Assembly: GCA_946800325.1 (NCBI GenBank)
Contig: OX326960.1
Location: forward strand, 22,435,150 to 22,499,149
Length of the DNA stretch: 64,000 nucleotides
Direction: 5' to 3'
From: Luzula sylvatica
Taxonomy: Eukaryota > Streptophyta > Magnoliopsida > Poales > Juncaceae
The notes below the pieces were generated by a model, which was not told where the DNA came from, searched no databases, and saw only the letters and a program-made list of their open reading frames with translations. This document shows positions 1-12,050 of the stretch, in pieces; within the stretch, counting starts at the first letter, position 1; every line of letters starts with the position of its first letter. The position numbers were made by a program, and so were the translations under genes.

Positions 1-48
<48 letters not shown>
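1..48. repeat. (AT)n microsatellite
   Basis: Pure AT dinucleotide run at the window edge. A second AT run follows the foldback element at 591-620, so the element sits inside an AT tract and its exact target duplication cannot be read. Confidence 0.95.
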
Positions 49-50
<2 letters not shown>

Positions 51-587
51 GCTAGGTTCAATGACCAATACCCTTGTTTGGCCAACTCGGCCAACGACGT
101 TTATTTCTCACAATATATACATGAAAATAAAATTCTAACCATATAGATGTAATCTATATCATTTAGATATGTTGTAGACCAAAATTTGTTTCGTTTGCAT
201 TTTTCTATCTAACAAAATCGATAAGGTATTTTCACAACCGTCTATTTCGGTATTTTTTTGGATTTCGATGAAAGAAAAGTCGAAACATTATAAAAATTAA
301 TCGAAAGTCTATCTATATAATTTAAATTAAATCCAACGAAAAAAATTCGAATTTTAAAATTGATTTCATGATGAATCATGTCGTAAATATTGTCATCCGT
401 CAATATCTTTACGTATCGTGATGGAGATGATAACAATATTTATTTTTCATGAAATTAAATCTATTACATTCTCAAGTGATGTATATCACATCTATGCGGT
501 TGGATTTTTATTTTCATGTATATATTGTGAGAAATAAACGTTGTTGGCCGAGTTGGCAAAACAAAGGTGTTGGCTATTGAACCTAGT

Positions 588-590
<3 letters not shown>
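49..590 (+). mobile_element. Foldback/MITE element, copy 1
   Basis: The left end (ctaggttcaatgaccaa...) is matched by the reverse complement of the right end (ctaggttcaatagccaac...) over at least 100 bp, including the shared 'gccaactcggccaac' block. There is no coding capacity. It is the same family as 846-1390 but inserted in the other orientation: the internal 'cacaaccgtctatttcggta' block reads on the plus strand here and on the minus strand there. It is flanked on both sides by AT repeats. The superfamily is not certain. Confidence 0.85.
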
Positions 591-624
<34 letters not shown>

Positions 625-845
625 TTTATGATAGAATTGAAAAATTATGTATTATCGCGTCTCCTCAAAACTTTTTGAAATTTTTTCACAACGGCCTCCC
701 CTATATTATTGTCTCCATTGATTTGGGACAAGATGTCACATTATTGATATTAGTGTGACATTTATATATTGTAGATGTTAATTATTTATTAACATTGTTG
801 ATATTAATTATATATTATTATTTCAAGTAGATGTGACATTTATAT
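591..845. other. AT-rich spacer between two foldback elements
   Basis: Contains an AT run (591-620) and AT-rich sequence with short 'atattaatta' repeats. No gene seen. Confidence 0.7.
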
Positions 846-1390
846 GGGATAGTATCAATAGCCAACACTCTTGTTTGGCCAACGTCGGCCAACACCACTT
901 ATTTCACTAAATCTAAACATGAGAATCGAATTTTAACCGTATAGATATGAATTATATTACTTGAGAATGTTGTAGATTCAATTTCATGAAAAATAAATTT
1001 TTTTATCATACTTATCATAATACTTAAAGAAAATTAACGGTCGAAAATAATTACAACATGAATCATCATTAAATAAATTTTGAAATTCGATTTGTTTGGT
1101 TTGGATGTATTTTAAATCATATAGATAGGTTAAGGATGAATTTTTACAAGGTTTCGAATTTCTCTTGATGGAAATCTAAATATTTACCGAAATGGACGGT
1201 TGTGAAAATATGTTATTGATTTTGTAAGATATAAAAATTAAAATTGTACAAAATTCACTCTACATCATATCTAAATGATATAAAACATATCTATACGGTT
1301 AAAATTCGATTATAATATTTATATTTAGTGAAATAAGTGGTGTTGGCCGACGTTGGCCAAACAAGAGTGTTGGTCATTGATCCTATCCCC
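846..1390 (-). mobile_element. Foldback/MITE element, copy 2, with 8-bp TSD
   Basis: Ends 'gggatagtatcaatagccaa' and the reverse complement of the right end, 'ggggataggatcaatgacca', form long terminal inverted repeats that include 'ttggccaacgtcggccaac'. 'atttatat' occurs directly outside both ends (838-845 and 1391-1398), consistent with an 8-bp target duplication as made by hAT elements. In AT-rich DNA this could be chance. The right end lies about 310 bp upstream of the bHLH start codon, so the element is in its promoter region. Confidence 0.85.
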
Positions 1391-1582
1391 ATTTATATAT
1401 TGTATAAGGGTATATATTATAATTTGTCTACTAGAGGGGTATAAATGAATAATTCGAAAGCAAAAACAAGGCCCTCCATGTTGCCATCTCAGGCCCCATT
1501 AGCTTCTAATCAATATTTCAATACCTTAATAATAAGACATCAACGTAGTATTTATTATGAAGAATAATTGTCTCTCCAGCTT

Positions 1583-1592
1583 TGTATATATT
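1583..1592 (+). promoter_or_regulatory. Probable TATA box of the bHLH gene
   Basis: 'tgtatatatt' lies about 110 bp upstream of the start codon at 1700 and is followed by a C/T-rich stretch typical of plant leaders. It is called from position and sequence only. Confidence 0.55.
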
Positions 1593-1699
1593 CACCCTCC
1601 TCCTGCTTCCCCCCTTCATCATTGTGCTGCCGACCAAACTCTAGTTTTAGAAAGTTATCAAGTACTCACTGAAGAGTGTCGAGTTCAAGAGCACCATTA

Positions 1700-2837
1700 A
1701 TGGAGTTAGACGACCATGGTTTTCTAGAAGAGCTTCTTTCTGCTAGAAGAGACATATGGGAATGGGGGAGTTCTTCTCCTGTTGGAATGAGCGAGTTCTT
1801 CTCCGGCGAAGGCGCTTTGGACTGTTTCCAAGAAGCTAACCCTACCGTTGTCCTCCCCAGTTTCCCTGCCTACGGCTCGTCTCCAGTTCAACTCAACTTC
1901 GACTGCTTGAGCGAGGTGTATCAGCCCTACGGCTTGGAACTTGGGGTGATAAACGGAGGAGAAGAGAGGGGTTTGGCCGGAGATGGTGGGCAAGGGCAAG
2001 GGGTTGTTTGTAAAGTGGAAACTGGTCAGGGAGCACTGGACCCTTCAGAGATGTTCGGAATGGGGATGTGTGTGGAGAGGAAGAAGAAGAAGGTTGAAGG
2101 AATGCCATCTAAAAACCTCATGGCGGAGCGGCGTCGCCGTAAAAGACTCAACGATAGGCTTTCCATGCTTAGATCTGTTGTACCCAAGATTAGCAAGGTA
2201 GTGTAAATACATTTTCAAATTCAAGCAAGGGATTCAAATTGAAAATGGTTCGAAAATTTGTAGATGGATCGAACGTCGATTCTTGGGGATACCATTGATT
2301 ACATGAAGGAACTATTGGAGAAGATCAAGACTCTTCAAGAGGAAATGGAGTCGGACCCGGATTCGCCGAACCTGCTTAGCGTGTTCCGCGAACTCAGCCC
2401 GAATGACATGCTTGTCCGAAACTCCCCCAAGGTATCTAATTAAAATTAAATCTTTTATTTGTACAATTTGTTGGTGCTAATATAGATACTGTTTGTTCGT
2501 TTTTTTGGGATAGTTTGAAGTGGAGAGGAGGGAGGAGGATACGCGAGTGGAGATATGTTGTGCGGCCAAACCGGGTCTTTTGCTATCCACCGTGAGCACC
2601 CTCGAGGCGTTAGGATTGGAGATACAACAATGCGTTGTTAGTTGCTTTAATGATTTTGGAATGCAAGCTTCTTGCTCCGAGGTACACAATTTCGCGTATA
2701 TTTAATGTCTGATTTACACGTTGATTTATATTAACATGTATGATTTATAGGATATGCAGCGCAGAGAAGTGATGACCTCAGAGGAGATGAAACAAACTCT
2801 ATTTCGCAATGCCGGCTATGGAGGGCGATGCTTGTAG
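1700..2837 (+). CDS. bHLH93: bHLH transcription factor, group IIIb (bHLH93/bHLH61-like)
   Basis: Four exons give 306 aa without a break: 1700-2197, 2264-2431, 2514-2681 and 2751-2837, all with GT..AG introns. A GTG-initiated frame begins at 1676, but the ATG at 1700 fits the family start (MELDD..FLEELL). The bHLH domain spans residues about 139-190 (basic region [16 protein letters not shown], with E143 and R147 that contact the E-box), followed by helix 2 ([13 protein letters not shown]). A C-terminal ACT-like dimerisation domain occupies about 228-290 ([23 protein letters not shown]). From family knowledge this clade also holds ICE1/SCREAM-type regulators; bHLH93-type proteins act in the nucleus in growth and flowering control. 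The exon pattern and the NAGYGG.CL C-terminus match the bHLH93/61 branch. The exact orthologue is inferred. All key residues are present and it looks functional. Confidence 0.93.
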
Positions 2838-3469
2838 AGAAATTGCATGAGAGAAGATCGTAGAGAAATGCGTAACAAACGGTTTACCTCGCACCTAGAT
2901 GCGATCTCTTCCTGACACACAATACATACATGTTGGATTTTTGTCCGACGAATTGTATGAAATTCAAGCGCGAACATGAGAAACTATGATTGAATTATTG
3001 TCGTGTCATGATGCGATCATGTCCCGGTGCGAGCTAAACCGTTTTATCTTATCCTAGGCCGTTTGAATTTCCCCTTTTTCCTACTTAAAAGGTGAGTTGA
3101 AAATATATGTTCATTAATTGGCTTCTATTTGCTCTTAGTTTGCTAGAACTTTTAATTGGTGTAACTAACAAATATTAGTTTAGTTTTGGTGTAATTTTGA
3201 TCGGATTTGTTGAGCTCAATCTAGTTGCAGATCACTATTAACACAAAGGTTTGTATTTTGTGTATATATATGAACTTGTTAATCTATGGATGGAATCTAC
3301 CAAAGATACTCTTGTTTTCAAATTTGGACCATGAAATTATTGTTTTTGTGCCCTCCTTTGGCTTTGGTCCTTAAAAACAAAAAATGAGTGCCGACGTGTA
3401 GAAGTAAATTTAATCGAAGCAAAATTGCAATTAGTTGCTTGTGGATTTAGGGTAGAAATAGTTATATAC
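2838..3469. other. 3' flank of the bHLH gene
   Basis: AT-rich sequence that presumably contains the 3' UTR and poly(A) signals. No ORF or repeat stands out. Confidence 0.5.
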
Positions 3470-5220
3470 AATATATATTACTATTTGTAAGTTCGAACTC
3501 ATTCGTAAAGTTCAATGCCACAATAATGTTTATTTATTTATTTTTATTTTTTTTGAAAATAATAGAGTAGGCTCAAAGTCCTACATCTATTGTTGTATTA
3601 ATTGAACTGAAATTTACAATTACCTTATTAATAAGGATTTTTAGTATCAAATAATACCCAACATAGTACTATATTTTCCTAGACATTTAAAAACTCTTTA
3701 ATTTGCCACAATAATGTTTATAAGAGAGGAAATTGGTAGATCACTCGTTAAGACTTTCATAACTTCCTTTAGCTACAATTTTAGCAAACTAACTTGACAT
3801 TAGTAAACGTAATCCTACTAAAAATTTGAAAAATATTAGGAAATACTAATTTAAGATATTTGTGTGAAATTCGTAGTTGAACTATGCGTTCATGTCATTA
3901 TTAGTAAAAAAATCATTCTACTATTATATTATAATTCTAATTGAAATACTAAAATATATTCAATTTTTAACATCATTACCTAATATAATAAGTTAGCAAC
4001 ATTAATTAATTTGTGGTTAATTTATGTACCATATCATTTGCTCATACTATGATTATAATTTTAATACTATAATAATTCATTCAATTTTTTTGACATCATT
4101 ACCTAGACAAAACTAATGTAATCATATAACAAGAGGGACCATAACTAGAATGTTATTCCACAATAAACTATTTCAGTATTTTGAGATAACATCAAGGGGT
4201 TATTAGCAAAAAAACTATTAAATATAGGAAGAAAAATGAACTTTCCTCAAATAAACAAAACGGTAAGGGATTGTTTGTCTTATTGAGTGACATCTTCTAG
4301 AAGCAGGTAAGAAACCCTAATTTTTCCTCATGACCAGAAGATTTTAGGTATATTTGACTCTTTAACTTTTTTTAATTAATTCCATGATTAGAGTTTGGGG
4401 ATAAATGCACATGTTCTAAGAATTTTTCAAGATTGAGGAAGCAATTCTTATAACCTTATATTGTGGAATGGAAGGACAACGAATTTTAATTGAAATATTC
4501 TTTTATAAGAAGTGAGATGAGACATTAACAAAAACAATGACATATTATATTGCTAAATAGCTTTTTATTTATTTTATTTTATTTTTAAAAAGGTAGTTTT
4601 AAGGTGGTATTTTATAGGTTTATTAATGTTAATTTTACAATTTCTTGAATTGGCCTCTTAGTACTACAACATCAAAAGGATGATGAATAACCTGTGTAGT
4701 ACAAATACGCCGATACACCGATACGGCAATACGAATACGATACGAATACGATGATATGGTTAAAGTTGATTTTTTTTGAAGTATCCGCGCAACATAGTGA
4801 ATAACAAATGCAGATAATTTTGTGAACTAAGAAGAAAAGAACAGCAAAAATGGAAATATTTGCTAAAATTTTGAAAAGAAAAATTGTTCTGTCAAACATT
4901 GGAGAGTTAGGGACTATAAAGGGCTACCCTTAAACATTGTTTAAATGCTGACACGAAACTTTATCTATATGGGCTGTTCAGTACTTTCAGCTATTTGAGC
5001 CCAATTTATTCCGAAAAAAAAAGAATTCAAAAATTATGGATCATATTAGGCTGGTTTTTCTCTTCTGTTTTGATAGAATTGACTGATTGTTTCGTTTAAT
5101 TTCAACAGTAATTTTGTCATAAAACCTTATTTCTTACTGAAATTTCTAAATTCTGTTTCGTATCCTTCATTTTGAAACCAGAAATCTTATTAGAGCATGA
5201 AATGTTGTATTGTTAGTTTA
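3470..5220 (+). repeat. Decayed duplicate of the WAK 5' flanking region
   Basis: Blocks are collinear with 10770-11745 upstream of the WAK gene: 'gttcgaactcattc' and 'aagttca.tgccacaat' near 3490, 'gcacatgttctaag' at about 4408, 'gacattaacaaaaa' at about 4522, 'ttacaatttcttgaattg' at 4634 and 'gttagggactataaaggg' at 4906. The same order in both places shows an old segmental duplication. No WAK coding exons follow here, so the gene part was lost or never included. Confidence 0.75.
4692..4797. mobile_element. 106-bp hAT-like MITE with verified empty site
   Basis: Ends 'ctgtgtagtacaaatac' and (reverse complement) 'ctatgttgcgcggatac' are imperfect inverted repeats around a GATACG-rich centre. 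The 8-bp direct repeat tgaataac flanks it (4684-4691 and 4798-4805). The related locus near 11219 has a single uninterrupted version (gatgaacaacaaa), which is the empty site. It belongs to the same family as the element at 27980-28496. Confidence 0.8.
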
Positions 5221-7135
5221 TAACTAATTGCAAAAAGGGGCGTGATCTCGGCCTCCTTGAGTTTTTTTGAAAATATGGTATATACAGGGGCGTGATCTTA
5301 TATACTAGAACAATACTCACTCTACGCGACCATTATGATAATTATCTTTTCATTGTAATATGTCATACAATATTTTATAATAATATTAATATGATATGAT
5401 ATTCTCAAAATAAATGAACTAATTTAACCTAGGAATATGTATATATATTTTACAATTATTTAACTACAATAGATAATTCATCTTTTTATTTAGTAATTGA
5501 ATTACATGCAAAGAATCTAATCCTAAACTTTATTACTAAAATTAATTTTAACATAAAAAAAGATATATTTTTTTTTTATTTCCAAAGAGAATATAAATTG
5601 TTAAAAACTTAAAATATCAAAATGTTAGAAATTTGGTCCGCTCAATTGCTCGAGACATTAATCCAAGATAACGTTATAAATATAAAAGAAAGTCGGATGT
5701 TGTTAGAAATATGAAAAATGTTGGGCATTATTGTGATTTGCGAAAAGTATTGTGAAGTTCAGAATATTCAAATTGATAAAAAAAAGAGCTGAGATTTCAA
5801 TTCAATTTTAATTAATTTTGTAGTGTCATACAGATACTAGTCAAAACGGGCAAATTGTCAGATCTTGAAGCGAAACTAAGTACAGAATTGTCAAAACCGA
5901 ACATTTCTATAAATAAAAAAATAGTATAATCATAATAAAATAATCAATTTCATCAATTACGAAATGTAGATGAATCAAGAAATTATTATGTCCATAATAC
6001 CCACCTGAAGCTCTTCACCTTGTCTGAAGAAAAAAGTTAAAACACGAATACAAATTTCAAATAATTTATGAATGGTATCCTGAAAAGATCTTATTTTGAC
6101 TTATTTTGGATTTAACATAGTGTGTTATGTTGAATAGAAATCAATAAATGCTGTATGACACAAATACTATAAAATTGATTTGAAATTGCTAGGCAATCCA
6201 GTATTTTTATTATTATTTTATTTGAGAAAACTATTGTTTTGTTAATCTGTTCTTCCAAGTATAATATTGTTTAAAATCTTGTGAATCTTTTTTTGGATTT
6301 GTCATTTGATTTTAGAATTTTTGCCGAACTTGATTTTTGGAGCTGTCACTGTATTAATTTAGGGTTTTCGGAAAAAAAAATTATGATCTGCTTTTGAGAT
6401 GTAATTTAGGATTAAAAAGAAATAGTGAAGAAGAATACAAAAGAGGTTCTTCAATTGGATAATGGGCTTGAATCGAATACAAGCCCCACAACTAACCCCC
6501 ACGGTTTGGGTCGCATGATCATTTGGATGATGGGCCTTCTTTGAATTGCACTTCTCTTGATATAATCAAACAATTTAACATGATATGTTACACTCATGTA
6601 TCTAATTCAATCGAGAATGTAACAGAGGAGTTTGGGACAATTGAAGATGGATGAACTTAGTAATGAGGAGGTAGAGGTTCTGGATGAGGCCGAGATGCTT
6701 ACTCGAGGAAGATAGTCGATGCGAGAAAACACTCCAACTCCAATTTTTTGTGCATCATAGGGAGTTTAATTTAGCTGATTTTTTGTGATTACGTCTTTAA
6801 GAAATTAAGCTATTTTAAGTCGGAATGTGCGTGATTTAGGATTGAACGACATTAAAGACCAAGTACGAGAATCTTGTTGTGATGGTATTTGTTTTCAAGG
6901 GACTAAATGGGGGCTTTCCTAATTATTTTAGCATTCAATTAGTTTGTTCATCCAAATTTCGTAATATTCGGTTCCTTGAGACCGAGGATATGGAAGGCGG
7001 ACTTATGACGGCATGGTCCGATAAACTCACATCAACTACTAGTGTTTCGGGGAAATTCTCACTTTCGTGTACTTTTAGCCGAGGGCCCGAGGGGATGGTC
7101 AATTTGACATTTCCATATCGATAAATGTATATAGA
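5221..7135. other. AT-rich intergenic stretch
   Basis: No gene can be supported. 'ggggcgtgatct' is repeated at 5237 and 5287. An open frame at 6879-7124 (81 aa) matches no family I recognise and its end runs into a repeat, so it is not called. The stretch at 6640-6720 reads like an acidic peptide but has no start or splice context. Confidence 0.6.
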
Positions 7136-7345
7136 TCTAAAGTATGTTTAGAACTTGAGGTAACTGGTCTCAAGTTTCAAATTGATATTTCCATATCGAT
7201 TAATATGACACACGATAAGATTTTTTTTCTTTTTGACTGCTAATGTGTTAGAAAAAACGAATTACCATGAAAAAAATAGAAAAATAAACCTTTATCCAAT
7301 TTGTTGTTTTCACCAAACAACTTAGAGACAAACAAACCTACAAAT
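7136..7345 (-). repeat. Dispersed repeat R1, inverted partial copy
   Basis: The reverse complement matches two other places in the window (23180-23610 and 32225-32400): 'gtaggtttgtttgtctctaa', 'aaaggtttatttttct', 'ttctaacacatta', 'cgatatggaaat' and 'gaccagttacctcaagtt', in the same order. The family is unknown and non-coding. Confidence 0.7.
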
Positions 7346-7354
7346 AAATATGCT

Positions 7355-7440
7355 TTTCACACGCACGCACACACGCACGCACGCACACACACATGTTCAG
7401 ATAATGACAAAAGAATTGCACGCACACACACATGTTCAGA
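7355..7440. repeat. CA/CGCA microsatellite with a duplicated unit
   Basis: Runs of CACGCA/CACACA. The block 'acacatgttcagataatgac' occurs twice (about 7389 and 7428), showing a local tandem duplication. Confidence 0.85.
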
Positions 7441-7660
7441 TAATGACAAACAAACCTACAATTTTTTTGATTTTTTTGATTTCTTCTCAATATTTTTTAC
7501 TTTGCTGATTTCTTCTCAATTTTTTTATTTTGCTGATTTCTTTTGTGCTGATGTAATTACATGATCAAAGAGATGAAGAAATGAGTAAAATGATTGCATA
7601 AGAACTTCAACCGTTACAGAGCAGTCTTTGTGGGTTTCTTGACAAAAGAAATATAATATA

Positions 7661-7688
7661 CTAGCTGGACCCGCGCACAAATTGCGCG
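7661..7688 (-). mobile_element. Helitron 3' terminus (minus strand)
   Basis: On the minus strand a hairpin with stem CGCGCA/TGCGCG (7672-7688, 5-nt loop) is followed within about 10 nt by CTAG (7664-7661), and the next base is T. This is the classic Helitron 3' end. The Rep fragment about 0.5 kb further inside (8180-8712, same strand) supports it. Confidence 0.75.
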
Positions 7689-8179
7689 TGCTCTTTTTTC
7701 TTTTTCTTTTTCTTTTTCTAAAGATTTGTTTTCTTTAAAAAAGATTTGAGTTTATTGTACTCATCTCACAAAGGAAGAACTTATGATGTAGTCATCTTGT
7801 AATTTTGTTTGTTTAAAATTTTCATATATTTTTTTTTGTAACATCGAATTTATATACATCATTTTTGTAATTTTTTTTTAGCGCCATCCATTCATGGTCC
7901 AATTAAATATTTTCATACATCCCGATTTCATATTCAATAAGCTGCAAGGACCATGAATCATAAATCTGGATACAATATCGTGATATAAATTTACCTATTT
8001 GATGAGGGGTTTTCAGTTTATCTGTTGAACAAAGCCACACTATTATGTGAACATGAAGTAAACTTCTTTTTTGAAATTCAATTATTGTATATCACTTATA
8101 AAAATTGTAATTAGATTTTATGTTTCATTAAAAATAATTTAATAAAAAAGAAAGTATTTTATTTTAATATACCTGCTAC
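7689..8179. other. Non-coding body of the deleted Helitron
   Basis: T-rich sequence between the Helitron 3' end and the Rep fragment. The helicase part expected here is missing, so the element is internally deleted. Confidence 0.5.
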
Positions 8180-8712
8180 AGTATCGCCGAAGATTTTATC
8201 GTCTTGTCTCTTATATCTCGTAGAAGTTCATCTAAGTTTTATTTTGAAAATACGCGATGTAATATCCGGTCTATCTTCGGCATGCTCACCAACATGCAAC
8301 ATTCGTTCAATTTCTTTTCATTTTGGCTTACATGTGAAAGTAATAAAAAGATCAAGGGGACCATATTGTCTGCAAATAGCAATAGCATCGTGATAATTTT
8401 GAAAAATATATCTCCGACTTCCAACATGAGAAGATGGAAGAACAATACATTTACTAATGTTTCTACCTAACATATCTCCATCTATCACAGCATTTTGAAT
8501 GGTTTGGTATTTGTCACATCGTAAAATGGACTGATTGTGCTCTAAAAAAAATAATCTTTCTTGCTCAATAGACAAATAAGCATCAACTATATATTGTTGA
8601 AAGTCTTCCTGAAAGAAATATGGTCTTCACATCTTCATCTCGCTCATGTAATCTGTATGCATCAAACTCGGCCATCGTGACATGTTTTCTTCTGATTTTT
8701 TTAGCTCCAATA
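8180..8712 (-). pseudogene. Helitron Rep N-terminal fragment (Helitron_like_N)
   Basis: Minus-strand frames read KHVTMAEFDAYRLHER, then LSIEQERLFFLEHNQSI, VGSRRYIFQNYHDAIAICR and LFITFTCKP. They match, segment by segment, the Rep N-terminal domain of the larger Helitron at 34573-35214 (VTMAEYYLYRLHQR, LSIEQCRLVYLEKNQ, VGSPRYLYQHYHDAMGICR, IFVTMTCNP). A frame change occurs near 8580, and the HUH motif, tyrosines and helicase are absent. The upstream part is cut off by the insertion at 8711-9090. Non-functional remnant. Confidence 0.85.
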
Positions 8713-9090
8713 CTATCAGCAGGGGGGATCCAGGATGAATCCAGGATGAGTTTATAGGAGGGACCGAATTTTATAGGGGGGCCGACTGTATTTTTTTTCA
8801 AAATATGTTGATTGAGGATTTCGAATTCAAGACCTCTCACTTTCAAAACACACAGTTTATCACTACACCACTCCAATCTTTGTGAAATATACATAAATTG
8901 AACGTAATTATTATTTTAGAAATTATATATGTTATTACACACGAATGTATATAGGTTAAAAACACACAGTTTAAGCTCAAATTATATATGTTATTATAAT
9001 TTATAGGTTAAAAATTGTATTGAATTATTCGTTCTCGGTCCCCCCTATCATTCCGGCCCCCCTTATTATTCCGTCCTGGTTCCGTTCCTG
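8711..9090 (-). mobile_element. Insertion with pol III-like boxes in the Helitron relic
   Basis: The sequence interrupts the Rep reading frame. On the minus strand an A-box-like 'tggtgtagtgata' (about 8859-8871) precedes a B-box-like 'ggtcttgaattcgaaatcc' (8816-8834), which suggests a tRNA-derived SINE. Both outer parts carry G-rich tracts in inverted orientation ('aggggggccga' on the left; 'ggtcccccc' and 'ggccccccttat' on the right), so a non-autonomous DNA element is an alternative. No clear target duplication was found. Confidence 0.5.
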
Positions 9091-10769
9091 AGAACCTCGA
9101 CGTTTGCAAAAACGTTCATGATAGTTGCGAAAACCTTGAACAATAATATTATGCTCCCAGAACTACAACATGTGTCTAGTATGAAGGTTATAGAGCTAAA
9201 AGATATGCCAGTTAAATTTATTTTGAGGGTGCAAAATGAAGACCAACACAAAGTTATGCATATCCCTTCCATCCTCATCACTAGATAATCAATCACCTAC
9301 TCGTAATGATAACCTGTTAAAATTTTATTTTGCACATGTTCAGTTTGTTTTCTTACAAAATGTTTTGATTATTTTTATTTTTCGTTTGTGTGGATTTGAT
9401 TGTGAATTTTATTTGATTAATTATATAATGGATTTTGTTGTTGTATGGTTTATTTTATGTTAAAAACAAGTTTGTTAAATCTATTAATTATATGTTTTTT
9501 TATTGAACGTAAGAACTATATACCTAAGAAATGAAATGATTTCCAATTTAGTATCATTGATACGCTACTTGTAAACAATTGTACAATTTTTTATTATTGA
9601 CTTATATCAGTTAATTTCATGTTTACTAGAAACAAAAGTTTATTGGTCAAGCCCAAAAACTTTGTATGAACACAACGAGACAAAATGAGGCATGAAATGT
9701 GATGTTGCCAAAACCTCGTCTAATGAAGAATTTTGCATACTGATAAGAAATTATTTAGAAAAAAAGGTTTTGTAAATATCATGTATACACGTACCCCTAT
9801 AATAACATTGAAATATCACGTATAGCATTTATTCTTTTATGATTTTATCAAAACAGATATCTTCTCATTATTTAATCATTCATTTATAAATATAAGGTAG
9901 AGAAACAAATTAGGTTATGGTATTTTGAATATATTTTGAAACATAATTAGAAATAGGATGCATAAATTAAGATATTTTACGGGGCTATTCATGATCCTTT
10001 TGGAGGGGGTATACTTGATATTTTCAAGTTCTGTAGAGGTATTCGGAAGATTTCTGATTTTTACAGGGATATACATGATATTTTGGGCTTTTGCAAGAAT
10101 GTATTGATTGAGTATCTTAATTGAGATCGGGCGACTTTCTTTCTCGCTGAAACCACATATTCTTGTGCATATATCTATCTATTCATTAAAAACAAAAAGA
10201 GATAAATGATAATTCTATTCAACTCGATCAAAACTTGAATTGCGGCCAATTTGATCAAATTTTCCTTATTTAAGCTCAATTAACCACAATTCACCATAAC
10301 TTTGAAATTTTTAATAAAATCCAAAAATGTTGTACCCCACAAGAAATCCAGCAAAATGAAGGAGGATAACGGATTGACGCACATCCTTCAGATCTAATGC
10401 GGTTGATGCTGAGTTGGCAATGGACGGTTGTAAGCGCACAACATTCTCTGAAAAAAACACTGCCATAGTAGAACAAAAATACAGTTAATTACATGTATAC
10501 CCTTCCAAAATCCCGAACACTTAAAATATCAAAATTTTCCTTCCGAAACAAAAAATAATACATCAAATATACTGTTGGAAAACTCCAAATGTGTCAAAAT
10601 TCCCTTCTTAATTTAAAGTATAAAATTTATCACATTAACCTTCACTCAAATTTGATATATTCTGAGTATTCGAATATACTTGATATTTTGAGTTTCCGAA
10701 GGGCATATTTGAAATTCCACCTTAACAATATTACAGTAAGATGTGATTTATAACCTGCTTTTACAACTG
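9091..10769. other. AT-rich non-coding stretch
   Basis: No gene supported. At 9975-10110 there is a decayed tandem array of a unit of about 29 bp (see its own entry). At 10495-10600 and 10680-10720 are related short blocks such as 'atacttgatattttgag' and the inverted 'tacccttccaaaa'. Confidence 0.6.
9975..10110 (+). repeat. Decayed 29-30-bp tandem repeat
   Basis: Units begin near 9981, 10008, 10036, 10065 and 10094, each with a G-rich start followed by 'tatacttgatatttt' or a variant. The spacing of 27-29 bp is regular although the sequence has decayed. The same period and motif recur at 61818-61990, 62500-62640 and 63100-63560. Confidence 0.65.
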
Positions 10770-11745
10770 TGGGGTTAATTTATAAGTTGGAACTCATTCT
10801 GGAAGTTCAGTGCCACAATTAATGTGAAATGTGATCACTGATTGAACCTTCTCATGTTTTGGGCAAGAATTCACCAAATAATTTTGACATTAGTAAAAAT
10901 TTCAGTAAATATGATAATAGTATAATTTGTTGAACTCTTAATATCATTACTAAGATAAGTGCACATGTTCTAAGATTTTTTCAAGATTGGCTAAGCAATT
11001 CTTACAAAAATTATATTGTGAGTGGACAGAGGATTTTAATTGAATATCTTTTAGAAGAGGCATGATGAGACATTAACAAAAAAAAAAAAGTTGCATTTAA
11101 TTTTGTTTTGTTTTGTTTTGTTTTGGAAAAGATGGTTCCAAGTTTGTATTTTATTCGTTTGACCATGTTAATTTTACAATTTCTTGAATTGACCTCTTAA
11201 TATACTACAACATCAAAATGACGATGAACAACAAATTAATCCTACTAATACAATTTATAAATATTTTTCTCAAATATGCTTGTGTCCCGCCATTTCTTTA
11301 CCCAACCGTATTTAACTCGAATTCCAAATACACGATGAACTCTATTGAATATTTCCATCTTCATTACGTCTCCTTCTCTCGTGAACAACTAAGAAGAAAA
11401 TAACAGCAAAAATGGAAATATTTCCCGAATTTTTGAAAAAAAAAATGTTTTGTCAAACAATAGAGTTAGGGACTATAAAGGGCTACAATTTAGATGTTTA
11501 AATACTTGACACGAAACTTTATCCATATGGACTGTTTAGTTCTGTCCGCTATTTGAACCCAATTTATTCCGAACTTTGTTGATTTTTTACTAATTGTTTC
11601 GTTTAATTTCAAGAGTAATTTTATCATAAAATCTTATTTATGACTGAAATTTCATAATTCTGTTTCGTCATCCTTCATTTTAAAATCATAAATCTTATTT
11701 ATTAGAGCACGAAATCTTAGAATGTTAGTTTATAACTAATTGCAA
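10770..11745 (+). repeat. WAK 5' flank, duplicated at 3470-5220
   Basis: Collinear with 3470-5220 but without the MITE found there. The region lies directly upstream of the WAK gene and presumably includes its distal promoter. It has an A run at 11079-11090 and a (TTTTG)n run at 11103-11125. Confidence 0.75.
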
Positions 11746-12050
11746 AGATTTTCTTTTTGCAAATTCGACAAAAAGTATAAGAGTAAATATGAATTTCCAA
11801 TAATACAAAAGTTTTTCTTTCGTTTTCCTACATTACATTATTTTGAAATTCTTGACTTTGGAGTTATTAAAATGAGAGTCAATCAGGCCCAGCCTACACT
11901 AAATGCCAAAGGGACAAGTATATCATAGGCCCACCCGAGTCAGACACCCAAATTTTATTTTTAATGGATAATAATTAATAGATAACAAATATTATTTTCT
12001 CATCTCTCTAGCTCATGCTCTGAGTCTGACTGAATAATTGAACAACTTCA

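Noticed and set aside
5812..5825. 'ttgtagtg' as partner end of the CACTA terminus
   Set aside because: Lies 19 kb away on the wrong side, is short, and lacks subterminal similarity.
6879..7124. 81-aa ORF as a gene
   Set aside because: No family resemblance, no splice or leader context, and its 3' end overlaps repeat R1.
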